The notes under the pieces are model-generated. The model had not been told where the DNA came from. It saw only the letters and a program-made list of their open reading frames with translations, and made no database searches. DNA of 64,000 nt from Iningainema tapete BLCC-T55 (GTDB lineage: Bacteria; Cyanobacteriota; Cyanobacteriia; Cyanobacteriales; Nostocaceae), in NCBI RefSeq assembly GCF_014698965.1, contig NZ_JACXAE010000054.1, forward strand, positions 1 through 64,000, in the 5' to 3' direction. This document shows positions 50,919 to 59,757 of the stretch, one piece after another. The translations under genes were made by a program, and so were the position numbers. Positions within the stretch are counted from its first letter, which is position 1; every line of letters begins with the position of its first letter.

Positions 50919-51110
50919 TTCTTCCTGACCTTGTGTGTTACACCCACGAATTAACAATTTAACGCATTCACAGAGGACTGCAATATGTCCTTTAACATAC
51001 TTTGTGATATAAACTCTGATTGTCACGAGTTATAAATCCTTTGTCATTTTTTCATGACAAAAGACTGGGACTCAAAGGACAACATCAATGAACGTTTGAG
51101 GAGATAGCTT

Positions 51111-51560
51111 TTGGAACGCACATTTTTAGCAATTAAACCCGATGGCGTGCAGCGGGGACTAGTAGGCGAAATTATTCGTCGCTATGAAACTAAAGGCTTT
51201 ACCCTCGTTGGCTTAAAATTTGTTAAAGTCAGCCGGGAATTAGCTGAAAAGCACTACGATGTACACCGAGAAAGACCTTTTTTTGCTGGCTTAGTAGAGT
51301 TTATTACTTCTGGTCCAGTTGTAGCAATGGTTTGGGAAGGTGAGGGCGTCGTTGCTGCCGCCAGAAAGTTGATTGGTGCAACTAACCCTTTGACAGCAGA
51401 ACCAGGTACAATTCGGGGTGATTTTGGCATCAACATCGGTCGCAATATTATCCACGGTTCCGATGCTATTGAAACAGCACAGCGGGAAATTTCTCTCTGG
51501 TTTACAGAAGAGGAATTAGTTGGTTGGCAACCGCATTTAGCACCTTGGTTGCACGAGTAA
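51111..51560 (+). CDS. ndk: Nucleoside diphosphate kinase
   Basis: 149 residues. It transfers gamma-phosphate between nucleotides via the His in [37 protein letters not shown] is the N-terminal signature. It starts at TTG 51111, supported by GAGGAG 8 bp upstream and the exact fit of the family N-terminus. Confidence 0.95.
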   Translation: MERTFLAIKPDGVQRGLVGEIIRRYETKGFTLVGLKFVKVSRELAEKHYDVHRERPFFAGLVEFITSGPVVAMVWEGEGVVAAARKLIGATNPLTAEPGTIRGDFGINIGRNIIHGSDAIETAQREISLWFTEEELVGWQPHLAPWLHE

Positions 51561-51568
51561 TTTAGGTA

Positions 51569-51597
51569 GTAGAGACGCCCCGGTGGGGCGTCTCTAC
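51569..51597. repeat. GTAGAGACG palindrome copy between ndk and terC
   Basis: Perfect arms GTAGAGACGCCCC / GGGGCGTCTCTAC with GGT loop. It sits between two convergent genes and touches the stop codon of the terC-like gene. Confidence 0.85.
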
Positions 51598-52328
51598 TAT
51601 CCCCGATCAACAACTTCAGTTTTGGACACTTCAACTGATTCTTCAGTTTTTGCATCTCTACGCTTGGAAAATCCCCAAGTTAAAATCAAGGCAATGGCAG
51701 TAATCATTACCCATTGTGGTGGCACGAAGGAATCGTTAACTACTTTCAAAAGCAAGCGCAAACCCACCAATGCCACGGTGACATAACCTGCGTCTTCCAA
51801 GTAGACAAATTCATCTAACCACTGGATAAATAAACCAGCCATAAAGCGCAGGGTGATAATGCCTATGGTTGTACCTGTAATTACCAGCCATTTTTCATTA
51901 GAAACAGCAATAGCAGTAGTGACGCTATCGAGAGAAAATGCTAAATCTGTAAAGGCTATTACGGGTATGACTTGCCACAAAGAATTGAAACGGGGACCGT
52001 GGTGGAGATTGTCTTCGCCTTCTTCTGAAGTAAAATGTTGGAATACTAGCCACAATAGATAAAGCGCACCTAGCAACTCAAATTGCCAGTACTGTTGCAC
52101 CCAAGTAGCAGTTAAAAGTAGGGTGATTCGTAGGACATAAGCAACCACCAAGCCAATATTGAGGGCTTGCTTTTCCAGCTTTTTGTCCCCTAGCCCCAAA
52201 GCGATCGCCGCTAAGGCGATGGCGTTGTCAGCAGATAGCACCGCCTCTAGAAAGATCAAGATCAGCAGGACTATGGAGGCTTCAATACTGAAGTGTAAAT
52301 TGAGGTAATCAAAGATTTGGTCTAGCAT
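51597..52328 (-). CDS. TerC-family integral membrane protein
   Basis: About 243 residues from the ATG at 52328 (MLDQIFDYLNL). Seven to nine membrane helices with the TerC signatures FLEAVLSADNAIALAAIA and IAFTDLAFSLDSVTTAIAVS; paired acidic residues in the membrane suggest metal ion transport. TerC proteins are associated with tellurite resistance and manganese homeostasis, and in photosynthetic organisms with thylakoid protein insertion. The C-terminal tail is charged. Confidence 0.87.
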   Translation of the reverse strand: MLDQIFDYLNLHFSIEASIVLLILIFLEAVLSADNAIALAAIALGLGDKKLEKQALNIGLVVAYVLRITLLLTATWVQQYWQFELLGALYLLWLVFQHFTSEEGEDNLHHGPRFNSLWQVIPVIAFTDLAFSLDSVTTAIAVSNEKWLVITGTTIGIITLRFMAGLFIQWLDEFVYLEDAGYVTVALVGLRLLLKVVNDSFVPPQWVMITAIALILTWGFSKRRDAKTEESVEVSKTEVVDRG

Positions 52329-52495
52329 TCCTTTCTTCTGAAGTAGCAAAAATTAAAAATTTCCAGCAAAAGTGTATTTAATATGAACAGCGCAACAATA
52401 TGCTACCTTAATAAAGCTTAACTTGTAGAAGAATAATTCTTGTTCGGTTTGCCCCATCCCTTTGTCTGGTGAAAGGCGATCGCTTCAGTTCCACT

Positions 52496-52780
52496 CTACT
52501 TTGCCTTTGTCCGTGTCTGCTTCACCATGGCAATCAGCGTGTGGTGAGCATCTTCTGCATCTGCTAAAACATGGTCAAATTGAATACGCACTGGTACAGA
52601 TTCCCCATTTACCTGTGCTGTTAAATCCATACCTTGAGCATCAATAGAATCCATCCGTGCTGCTGTTGTCTCAGTTAAATTACCGTATACTTGAGCGTAA
52701 ATAGCTACAGCATCACTATGGTCTTCGTTCATGTGATTGCAGATGCGATCGCTCACTTGAGCAGAAAATGTTTCAGACAT
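52496..52780 (-). CDS. DUF2470 family protein
   Basis: About 94 residues from the ATG at 52780 (MSETFSAQVSDRICNHMNEDHSDAV). This domain often occurs with haem-iron utilisation and FMN-binding proteins of the pyridoxamine oxidase-like group. NHMNEDHSDAVAIYAQVYG is its core. Stand-alone here. A role in haem or tetrapyrrole handling is inferred from the family. Confidence 0.72.
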   Translation of the reverse strand: MSETFSAQVSDRICNHMNEDHSDAVAIYAQVYGNLTETTAARMDSIDAQGMDLTAQVNGESVPVRIQFDHVLADAEDAHHTLIAMVKQTRTKAK

Positions 52781-52911
52781 CACAAAATTCCCAGATTTGA
52801 ATACGTACATCCATAGTACAACGTCTTCATGATTACTTCATACGTCAAGCGTGACTAAAGTTTTAATCTATACTTGAATGCTTGATAGATCAATTCTGAC
52901 GACGTTTAAAG

Positions 52912-53850
52912 ATGAGCGAACCAAATGCTGATTATGATAATCCCTGGAAAGAAGCACTAAGTGAATATTTTGAACCATTTTTACAGTTCTTTTTCCCTCA
53001 AGTTCATGCTTTAATAGACTGGAGTAAATCCCCACAATCCCTTGATAAGGAACTACAACAAATTACACCTTCATCAGACTCAGGGCTACGCATTGTAGAT
53101 AAGTTGTTTCAGGTGTGGCGAAAGGATAATCAAGAAGCGTGGATATTAATTCATATTGAGGTGCAAAGTCAAGAGCAGTCAAACTTTGCTCAACGGATGT
53201 ATATTTATAATTACAGAGCATTTGATCTGTTCCTTAAACCTGTAATTAGCTTAGCAATATTGGGAGATGAGCAATCCTCTTGGCGACCTTCATCTTATGG
53301 TTATGCTTTAGGGGGGTGTGAAGTAAGCTTGAAGTTTCCTGTTGCCAAGCTATTGGATTATCAGACAGAGTGGGAGAATTTACAGCAAAGTAATAATCCA
53401 TTTGCGAGCGTGGTAATGGCACATTTAAAAACCAAAGCGACAACAGGCAAACCCCAAGAAAGGGAGCAATTGAAGTGGAGTTTAGTTCGGGGACTATATG
53501 AGCGGGGATACGAGCGACATGATATTATCAAACTCTTCCAAGTCATTGATCAGATGATGACTTTACCGAAAGAGTTACAGCAAAGCTTTGAAGAAAAATT
53601 AACTCGTTACGAGGAGGAAAGAAAAATGCCTTTACTTAGCAATATGGAATTGAGGGGAACTAGACAAACCTTTAAATCGAACATAATTAGTCTTTTGCAG
53701 AAACGGTTTGAAACAGTACCATCTGAGTTAATTGAAGCTATCAATAGCATTGATGATATCTCAGAATTGCAAAGGCTACTTCTAGAAACAGTGAGTGTCA
53801 ACTCAGTAGCTGATTTTCAGCAATTACTCTCACAAAACCCTTACAGTTAG
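52912..53850 (+). CDS. Rpn-like PD-(D/E)XK nuclease/transposase-family protein
   Basis: 312 residues. N-terminal DNPWKEALSEYFEPFLQFFFP and IVDKLFQVWRKDNQEAWILIHIEVQSQEQSNFAQRMYIYNYR fit the Rpn (recombination-promoting nuclease) or DUF4351-type proteins common in cyanobacteria; the acidic E in IHIEVQS is the likely catalytic residue. The C-terminal region (SIDDISELQRLLLETVSVNSVADFQQLL) is the family tail. It marks the left edge of the defence-type region. Confidence 0.75.
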   Translation: MSEPNADYDNPWKEALSEYFEPFLQFFFPQVHALIDWSKSPQSLDKELQQITPSSDSGLRIVDKLFQVWRKDNQEAWILIHIEVQSQEQSNFAQRMYIYNYRAFDLFLKPVISLAILGDEQSSWRPSSYGYALGGCEVSLKFPVAKLLDYQTEWENLQQSNNPFASVVMAHLKTKATTGKPQEREQLKWSLVRGLYERGYERHDIIKLFQVIDQMMTLPKELQQSFEEKLTRYEEERKMPLLSNMELRGTRQTFKSNIISLLQKRFETVPSELIEAINSIDDISELQRLLLETVSVNSVADFQQLLSQNPYS

Positions 53851-54094
53851 GGCAATGCTTAAAAAGGGATTGACTTGTTCTGACGCGGGAATTACTGATA
53901 GTGGTTTTTGGTTGTTATGTGAAGAATAGGCGATGTTTAATGACCGAAAAAAGAGTAATTATGGGTCTTTAGATAAAGCTAAACCTATAATTACTGTTTT
54001 TTTATTCAGATTCAGTTAAAACTGGCTAAAAAACTAGGTTAACGTCAAAGTTTTCTGAAAAGAGTAATATAAATGACATAGAGGAACAAGCATC

Positions 54095-55747
54095 GTGCCA
54101 CGCGGAACAAAGAAAAACAGCAAGAAGCAACCTACAGAAAATAACGGTTCTGGACAATTGTCTTTACAGCTAACTGACAAAGGTGAGGAACGCTTAGACA
54201 TTCCCACGATGGAGACATGGCTGTGGGATGCGGCTTGTAAAATACGTGGTGCGACAGATGCCCCGAAATTCAAGGATTTTATTCTGCCTTTAATCTTCTA
54301 CAAACGCCTTTCCGATGTCTTTGATGACGAGTATGAAAAGTGCGCCCAGAAGTTTTGTGGTGGAGAATTAGCCCGTTACTTCATTGAAGCAGATCATCAG
54401 GATGCCCTAAAGAATAACCGTCAGCCGATTGTCCGTTACTATATTCCTCATGATTACCGTTGGGATGCAATTCGTTTTCATCCTAAAGATGGGTTGGGGG
54501 AATTTGTCACGACGGCGATGCGGGAAGTAGCAAAGCTCAATCCTGGGTTATCGGGAACGCTGACACTAAAAGACTACAATGAAAAGCAAAGCAATCAGCG
54601 CGTGCTGGATGACGATCGCTTATCAGACTTGATTGAAGTGATTAGTCGGCATCGGTTGGGGCTAAAGAATACCAATGCTGATGTCTTGGGGGAAGCGTAT
54701 GAGTATTTGCTACGGAAGTTTGCTGAAGGGCAGGGGCAAAGTGCGGGGGAGTTTCTTACACCATCTGAAGTGGGTTGGTTAATTGCAGAAATTATTGATC
54801 CTGAACCCTACACGAAAATTTGCGATCCCACTTGCGGTTCGGGACGGTTATTGATTAAGCCGCGTTTGGTGTTCAACCGTAAGCATCCAGGAGAGGAAAG
54901 CAAAGCCCCTCGGTTGTTTGGGCAGGAGTTGAACCCGACAACGTTTGCGATCGCCAAAATGAATATGTTTTTGCAAGATTTTACTGATACTCAAATTGAG
55001 ATTGGCGATACATTTAGGCAACCTAAATTTACAGTTGAAAAAAAACTAATGCGCTTTGATTATGTAGTTGCTAATCCCATGTGGAATCAGGATAACTACG
55101 GCGCAGATGCTTATGAAGCCGATTCCTTTGAACGGTTTCAAGATGGAATTGCAGCCAAATCTTCAGCCGATTGGGGCTGGGTGCAGCATATTTGGGCATC
55201 GCTGAAAGATAACGGAAGGGCAGCGGTTGTTTTAGATACAGGGGCAGTGTCTCGCGGTTCGGGGAGTCAGCAAACGAATAAGGAAAGGGACATTCGTAAG
55301 GAATTTGTAGAAAAGGACAGAGTTGAAGGAGTGATTTTGCTTCCGGAAAACCTGTTTTATAACACGACTGCACCAGGGGTGGTGATTTTGTTAAATCGCC
55401 TAAAGCCTTTGGATCGTAAAGGCGAGTTTTTGCTGATTAATGCTGCTGATTATTTTGTTAAAGGCGATCCCAAGAATATTTTGACCCAGGAAGGGATTAA
55501 GGCGGTAACAGAAGTTTATCGCAATTGGGAGACGCGGGAGAAGCTGAGTAAAGTTGTTAAATTGGAAGAGTTAAGGGCAGCAGATTATAATCTTAGTCCT
55601 TCCCAATTTGTGGATGTAAGCGAAAAAGTTGTCCATCGTCCCCTTACGGATATCGTGGCAGATTTAGCAGCAGCGAAACAAGAGCGGGAATGGGCTGATA
55701 AGGATTTAGCAGAGGTATTGGCGAAGTTGAATTTTACTGTAAGTTAG
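54095..55747 (+). CDS. hsdM: Type I restriction-modification DNA methylase HsdM
   Basis: 550 residues, starting at GTG 54095. N-terminal HsdM domain (WLWDAACKIRGATDAPKFKDFILPLIFYKRLSDVFD), then the SAM-dependent N6-adenine methylase with motif I DPTCGSGRLLI and motif IV NPMW (variant of NPPF/Y). The C-terminal region RAADYNLSPSQFVD is typical. No hsdR and no intact hsdS follow; only a possible hsdS tail is present 300 bp downstream. The protein should therefore be an orphan methylase or inactive for lack of specificity subunit. Confidence 0.88.
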   Translation: MPRGTKKNSKKQPTENNGSGQLSLQLTDKGEERLDIPTMETWLWDAACKIRGATDAPKFKDFILPLIFYKRLSDVFDDEYEKCAQKFCGGELARYFIEADHQDALKNNRQPIVRYYIPHDYRWDAIRFHPKDGLGEFVTTAMREVAKLNPGLSGTLTLKDYNEKQSNQRVLDDDRLSDLIEVISRHRLGLKNTNADVLGEAYEYLLRKFAEGQGQSAGEFLTPSEVGWLIAEIIDPEPYTKICDPTCGSGRLLIKPRLVFNRKHPGEESKAPRLFGQELNPTTFAIAKMNMFLQDFTDTQIEIGDTFRQPKFTVEKKLMRFDYVVANPMWNQDNYGADAYEADSFERFQDGIAAKSSADWGWVQHIWASLKDNGRAAVVLDTGAVSRGSGSQQTNKERDIRKEFVEKDRVEGVILLPENLFYNTTAPGVVILLNRLKPLDRKGEFLLINAADYFVKGDPKNILTQEGIKAVTEVYRNWETREKLSKVVKLEELRAADYNLSPSQFVDVSEKVVHRPLTDIVADLAAAKQEREWADKDLAEVLAKLNFTVS

Positions 55748-55756
55748 GAGCTAGCA

Positions 55757-56041
55757 ATGAAAGTTTCTTTAACACCTGAAGTAGAGCAGTTAATTCAAGA
55801 AAAGATTAACAGTGGTCAATATACATCTGTTAGTGAGATGATTGCTGAAGGACTGCGATTATTAGATGAAAGGGATAAACTGAGAGCAGCGCGTTTTGCT
55901 GAATTAAAGCAGAAAATCCGAGAGGGAATTGAAGCAGCAGATCGGGGCGAGTTGATTGATGGTGAGGAGGTATTTGCTGAAATAGAGGAGGATATTCGTC
56001 GCGCTGAAGCAAGAATGCAGGAAAAGGAGGAAGTTAGTTAA
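55757..56041 (+). CDS. ParD-like antitoxin
   Basis: 94 residues. KVSLTPEVEQLIQEKINSGQYTSVSEMIAEGLRLLDERD is the ParD/RHH signature, and the charged C-terminus (QKIREGIEAADRGELIDGEEVFAEIEEDI) is the region that would wrap a ParE toxin. No ParE follows; the next sequence is a degraded fragment. It starts 10 bp after hsdM, in the hsdM transcript, and looks solitary. Confidence 0.75.
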   Translation: MKVSLTPEVEQLIQEKINSGQYTSVSEMIAEGLRLLDERDKLRAARFAELKQKIREGIEAADRGELIDGEEVFAEIEEDIRRAEARMQEKEEVS

Positions 56042-56048
56042 GTTAAAA

Positions 56049-56144
56049 GAAATTACCTTGACTGATGAACTCTTCCACGCCACGCTGGAACAACTGATGA
56101 TAGGTAAAATTTCCACCCAACCCTTAATCAACAAGGAGAATTAA
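56049..56144 (+). pseudogene. Possible HsdS C-terminal remnant
   Basis: A frame encoding EITLTDELFHATLEQLMIGK and ISTQPLINKEN ends at TAA 56142. The pattern L-F-x-x-x-L-x-x-L-M-x-G-K-I resembles the last helix of type I specificity subunits, and its place downstream of hsdM is where hsdS would be. No start codon or upstream HsdS sequence is present. Only about 30 residues, so the match is suggestive. Confidence 0.45.
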
Positions 56145-56147
56145 ACC

Positions 56148-56492
56148 ATGCTACTAGAAGATTACTTTGAATTTCTTGCTCCCGATGACATTCGAGTAAA
56201 AGGCACAAGAGTAGGAATAGAAAGTATTCTCTATGAATATATCTATCGCCAGCGTTCACCAGAGGAAATTATTAAACACTTTTCTACCCTTACCCTCGAT
56301 CAAGTTTATGCTACTATCCTTTATTACTTAAATAATAAAGAAACCTTAGATGAATATATAGCAGACTGGTTAGAATGGTCGCACCAGCAACGAAAAGCCC
56401 AAATTTTAAACCCTCATCCAGCTTCAATTAGACTGCAAAAAATTAAAGAAGAAAGACAGCAAAAACATGATTATCAAGTACCTCATGGATGA
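56148..56492 (+). CDS. DUF433 family protein (predicted antitoxin)
   Basis: 114 residues with RVKGTRVGIESILYEYIYRQRSPEEIIKHFSTLTLDQVYATILYYL, typical of DUF433, a winged-helix family commonly paired with a DUF5615 PIN-like protein. It overlaps the next gene by 26 bp, typical of a coupled pair. It likely binds DNA and restrains its partner; inferred from family genomic context. Confidence 0.78.
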   Translation: MLLEDYFEFLAPDDIRVKGTRVGIESILYEYIYRQRSPEEIIKHFSTLTLDQVYATILYYLNNKETLDEYIADWLEWSHQQRKAQILNPHPASIRLQKIKEERQQKHDYQVPHG

Positions 56493-56841
56493 GAACATCG
56501 ATCCCATTTATCCCAGTCAAATTCGTAGCAAACAACCACAGTTAACCATACGGGTTATTGGAGAACCTTCTACACCTTCTAAAGGAACTAAAGATCCAGA
56601 GATTTTAGTATGGTGTGAAGAATATAACTTTATCCTAGTCACTAATAACCGTAAATCTATGCCTGTTCACTTAAACGACCATCTTCAAGCTAATCATCAT
56701 ATACCTGGGATATTTATTTTAAATACAAATTTAAGTATTGGACAAAACATAGATGAACTAATTTTGATTGCTGAATGTTCCTTTACTAATGAATACCAAG
56801 ACCAAATTATTCATCTACCTCTAACTAAAATTCAAGAATAG
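56467..56841 (+). CDS. DUF5615 PIN-like protein (predicted toxin)
   Basis: 124 residues, IKYLMDENIDPIYPSQIRSKQP at the start gives the D-E-N motif of the Mut7-C/DUF5615 PIN-like fold; a second acidic region (KDPEILVWCEEYNFILVTNNRKSM) follows. Paired with the overlapping DUF433 gene, a toxin-antitoxin-like arrangement. The predicted activity is ribonuclease. Confidence 0.78.
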   Translation: MIIKYLMDENIDPIYPSQIRSKQPQLTIRVIGEPSTPSKGTKDPEILVWCEEYNFILVTNNRKSMPVHLNDHLQANHHIPGIFILNTNLSIGQNIDELILIAECSFTNEYQDQIIHLPLTKIQE

Positions 56842-56868
56842 TTAACTCTTAAACACAAAAACAAACTC

Positions 56869-57081
56869 ATGACAATTGAATATCTTATTGATGAAAATGT
56901 CAATCCTATTTATGCTCAACAACTGCGAAGACGACAACCAGATATAGTCGTTCAAGTGGTGGGAGAACCTGCAACTCCTCCCAAAGGAACTTTAGATCCA
57001 GAAATATTAATGATGCCGTTCAAAAATGGAGCGATATCATTAATAGTATACAAAAATATCGTTGCTGGGCAAACGGACTGA
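56869..57081 (+). pseudogene. Truncated second DUF5615 protein
   Basis: Encodes the N-terminal half of a second DUF5615 domain (IEYLIDENVNPIYAQQLRRRQPD...PPKGTLDPEIL, about residues 1-47) and then switches to unrelated sequence (MMPFKNGAISLIVYKN...). The break after PEIL, where the intact neighbour continues with VWCEEYNF, shows truncation by deletion or recombination. Its stop overlaps the MNT start (TGATG). Confidence 0.65.
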
Positions 57082-57401
57082 TGAAAAAGAAGTTAGAAGA
57101 AATTTTGGCAGAACTGCGTCGTTATTTTGAAGTAATGTACGGCGAAAGACTTGTGCAGTTAATACTCTATGGTTCCCAAGCGCGAGGAGATGCCAAACCT
57201 GACTCTGATATTGATGTTTTAGTTGTTTTGGAAGAACCAGTTGATACTTGGAAGGAAATTGATAATACGGGGGAATTTATTGCTGATTTATGCTTAGAGT
57301 ATGATGTCGTTATTTCCAGTGCTTTCGTATCAATTGTACGTTTCCAGCAAGAAAATAGTCCCTTCTTTATCAATGTGCGTAGAGAAGGAGTACCAATTTG
57401 A
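57081..57401 (+). CDS. MNT-type nucleotidyltransferase antitoxin
   Basis: 106 residues. Polymerase-beta-like minimal nucleotidyltransferase with the motif LYGSQARGDAKPDSDIDVLVV (GSxARGxx...SDID) and a further acidic strand LEYDVVISS. It is the usual partner of the HEPN toxin, which it AMPylates or neutralises. Its stop overlaps the TTG of the HEPN gene. The frame is open upstream of the ATG for about 25 codons (...INSIQKYRCWANGL), so a longer ancestral protein is possible. Confidence 0.85.
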   Translation: MKKKLEEILAELRRYFEVMYGERLVQLILYGSQARGDAKPDSDIDVLVVLEEPVDTWKEIDNTGEFIADLCLEYDVVISSAFVSIVRFQQENSPFFINVRREGVPI

Positions 57402-57784
57402 CGCCAGAACAGATTTTTCTACTGAGGAAAGCTGACAACACCCTAAGAGCAGCTAAGTTACTAGTAACTAATTCTTTTCCTGACTCAGCCGCATCACGGG
57501 CTTATTACACAATGTTTTATGTTGTTGAAGCTTTTTTACTGGGCGAAGGTTTAACTTTTTCTAGTCATGCTGCTGTTATTTCAGCCTTTGGTCGAGAATT
57601 TGTTCGTACAGGGCGCGTTTCAGTAGAGTTTCATCGTTACCTAATTGAAGCTCAAAATAAACGAATTCAGGCTGATTACAACATTGATTCTAGCATTACA
57701 GAGTCTCAGGCTACTGAATTAATTAGTCGCGCTGAAGAATTTTTACAGTTAGCACAAAGTATGCTTGGTTTGCCACCAACTTAA
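57398..57784 (+). CDS. HEPN-domain toxin (MNT partner)
   Basis: 128 residues, TTG start overlapping the MNT stop. All-alpha HEPN fold with SFPDSAASRAYYTMFYVVEAFLL and SHAAVISAFGREFVR. Many HEPN toxins carry R-x4-6-H as the RNase motif; here the SRAYYTMFY segment lacks the His, so the RNase activity cannot be assumed. The gene pair HEPN/MNT is among the commonest prokaryotic toxin-antitoxin systems. Confidence 0.8.
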   Translation: MTPEQIFLLRKADNTLRAAKLLVTNSFPDSAASRAYYTMFYVVEAFLLGEGLTFSSHAAVISAFGREFVRTGRVSVEFHRYLIEAQNKRIQADYNIDSSITESQATELISRAEEFLQLAQSMLGLPPT

Positions 57785-57869
57785 TGATGGTAGCTCAATA
57801 TAGCACTTATGCTGGGGAGTAATTTAACTTATCGGCGCGATGGAGCGATCGCTCCTTCATAGTTCGTTC

Positions 57870-57995
57870 GTCATTGTTCACGAACTGGTACATTTACTCG
57901 TTCCCAATCAAGGCAAGCGATTTAAGTGCTTTATGTATGTTTATTTGCCTGACTGGGAGGAACGGGAGCAACGGTTACAAGCAAGTGTTAAATAG
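57870..57995 (+). pseudogene. YgjP/DUF45-type metalloprotease C-terminal remnant
   Basis: A 41-codon frame encodes VIVHELVHLLVPNQGKRFKC and continues with MYVYLPDWEEREQRLQ before TAG. H-E-L-x-H followed by P-N-x-G-K-x-F and L-P-x-W is the C-terminal core of the YgjP-like zinc protease family, whose genes are often part of type I restriction operons in cyanobacteria. The N-terminal half is absent. It lies between the HEPN gene and the MNT duplicate. Confidence 0.72.
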
Positions 57996-58028
57996 AGGTG
58001 TGCAGAACACTGGTATTGCATCATCTAC

Positions 58029-58389
58029 AATAGTTTACAAAAATATCCTTGCTGGGCAAACGGACTGATGAAAAAGAAGTTAGAAGAAATTTTGGCAGAA
58101 CTGCGGCGTTATTTTGAAGCAATGTACGGCGAAAGACTTGTGCAGTTAATACTCTATGGTTCCCAAGCGCTTCGGTGATGCCAAACCTGACTCTGATATT
58201 GATGTTTTAGTTGTTCTCGAAGAACCAGTTGATGCCTGGAAGGAGATTGATGATACTGGGGAATTTATTGCAGCTTTATGCTTAGAGCATGATGTTGTTA
58301 TTTCTCGTAATTTTGTATCGTTAGCACGGTTCCAGCAAGAGAATAGTCCTTTCTTTATCAACGTGCGTAGAGAAGGAGTACCAATTTGA
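58029..58389 (+). pseudogene. Frameshifted duplicate of the MNT antitoxin
   Basis: 361 bp nearly identical to 57042-57401. The ATG at 58068 reads KKKLEEILAELRRYFEAMYG, LVQLILYGSQALR and then TGA (58176-58178): the intact copy has CAAGCGCGAGGAGATGCC where this one has CAAGCGCTTCGGTGATGCC, a one-base gain that destroys the GSxARG active site. The downstream frame (FGDAKPDSDIDVL...) is intact but has no good start. No HEPN gene follows. Confidence 0.85.
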
Positions 58390-58417
58390 GGACTAAAGTT
58401 GTCAAATCTTGTTAAAT

Positions 58418-58438
58418 AAGGACTGAAGTCCTTACTAC
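58418..58438. repeat. Palindrome AAGGACTGAAGTCCTTACTAC
   Basis: Third member of the AAGGGCT/AGCCCTT family. The stop codon of the cytosine methyltransferase (58435-58437) lies inside it. Confidence 0.6.
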
Positions 58439-59757
58439 AAACAAAGCGATCGCTCTACCAACGTCTGTGCAGCGCTTTCAATCCGTGTTCGTTGTTGCGC
58501 ATAGTACAATGTTTGTATAATTACTTCCTGCGCCACAGCTTTGACTACATTCACACTCACCGAATTGCCAAGTTGATGATAAGCCTTATCATCATTGGGA
58601 TGAAGAATAAAGTTGTCAGGAAAACCTTGTAGTCGTGCTGCTTCACGAGGAGTGAGTCGCCGCACTCTATGATTGTGGTATACTCCCAACCTATTGGCAT
58701 CACTAGCAACAAGTGTCACCGAAATTTTACTTGGATCTACAAACTTATAAACCTCAAAGGAAAAGTTGCCAGCTACAGGTTTATATTTGCCATCGATAAC
58801 TTTAAGATATTTCTTAGCTACTAAAGAATCGAGAATTTTTTCCAAACTGGGATGCTTAAAAAAACTAGCTATCTGCTCCTGAGTTAATAATTTACCATCT
58901 TGTTCCTGCCCAAATACTTTATTTCTTCTCTTTAAAATAAAACGGTTCATCAATTCTATTTCATCTGCACTACACTTACCACGCAATCCTAATTCCCATG
59001 AATGAATTGAGTTGCCGCCACGATAGTCTATGAGCCGCACTCCATGTAAGCGATTTAAATCATTATTGAATATTCTTTTTAAAGCTTCAACAAATTCTGG
59101 TGAACAATCATACTTATCATCTGGATTATCTTCTAAAATATCAGCAATTACAGTATTTTGAAGTGGATGAAACAAAGATAGTTGCTGCGGGTTATAAGAA
59201 TGTGAATCTTTTGGTCCTATATCAGAAATCAATCCAAAGGTAGGAGAAGCATTTAAAATACCTACTAAATATATCCTAACGCGATTTTGTGGTAAACCAA
59301 AGTTAGCACTGTTGAGTAAAAAAGCGTTAAAACTGTAACCTCTTGCTTGAATTTCATGCTTAATCGTTGCTAGGGTTCTTCCTTGCTCGTGACTGTAAAG
59401 TCCTAGAACATTTTCAAAAATAAAAGCTTGTGGTTTATAAGTATCAAGTAATCTCGTAATTTCAAAGAACAGTGTTCCTCTAGTATCTCCAAAGCCTTCT
59501 TTTTTACCTGCATGAGAAAAAGCCTGACAAGGAAACCCAGCTAATAAAATCTCATGTTCTGGTAGTTGCTCTATGAGTTTAATATCACCGTCGGGCTTGT
59601 GACCAAAGTTTTTTTCATAAACTAATTGCGCATCAGCATTTATTTCGCTACTTAATACGCATTCAGCATCTATTTCCAAGGAATGAGCAGCTTGTTCAAA
59701 GGCTAATCTAATTCCGCCTATTCCTGCAAATAAATCAACAAACCTAATTTTTGGCAT
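58435..59757 (-). CDS. C5-cytosine DNA methyltransferase
   Basis: 440 residues. Motif I FVDLFAGIGGIRLAF, motif IV GFPCQAFSHAGKK with the catalytic Cys, motif VI IFENVLGLYSHE, motif VIII QNRVRIYLVG and the C-terminal motifs RLTPREAARLQGFPD and YHQLGNSVSVNVV. The 200-residue target-recognition region includes GNSIHSWELGLRGKCSADE. No restriction enzyme is adjacent, so it may be a solitary methylase, or part of a lost type II system. Its last residues are encoded within a dispersed palindrome. Confidence 0.93.
   Translation of the reverse strand: MPKIRFVDLFAGIGGIRLAFEQAAHSLEIDAECVLSSEINADAQLVYEKNFGHKPDGDIKLIEQLPEHEILLAGFPCQAFSHAGKKEGFGDTRGTLFFEITRLLDTYKPQAFIFENVLGLYSHEQGRTLATIKHEIQARGYSFNAFLLNSANFGLPQNRVRIYLVGILNASPTFGLISDIGPKDSHSYNPQQLSLFHPLQNTVIADILEDNPDDKYDCSPEFVEALKRIFNNDLNRLHGVRLIDYRGGNSIHSWELGLRGKCSADEIELMNRFILKRRNKVFGQEQDGKLLTQEQIASFFKHPSLEKILDSLVAKKYLKVIDGKYKPVAGNFSFEVYKFVDPSKISVTLVASDANRLGVYHNHRVRRLTPREAARLQGFPDNFILHPNDDKAYHQLGNSVSVNVVKAVAQEVIIQTLYYAQQRTRIESAAQTLVERSLCL

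Noticed and set aside
57782-58068. A 64-codon frame (MFTNWYIYSF...) as a gene
   Set aside because: It is out of frame with the protease remnant that occupies the same DNA, which gives a much better protein match.
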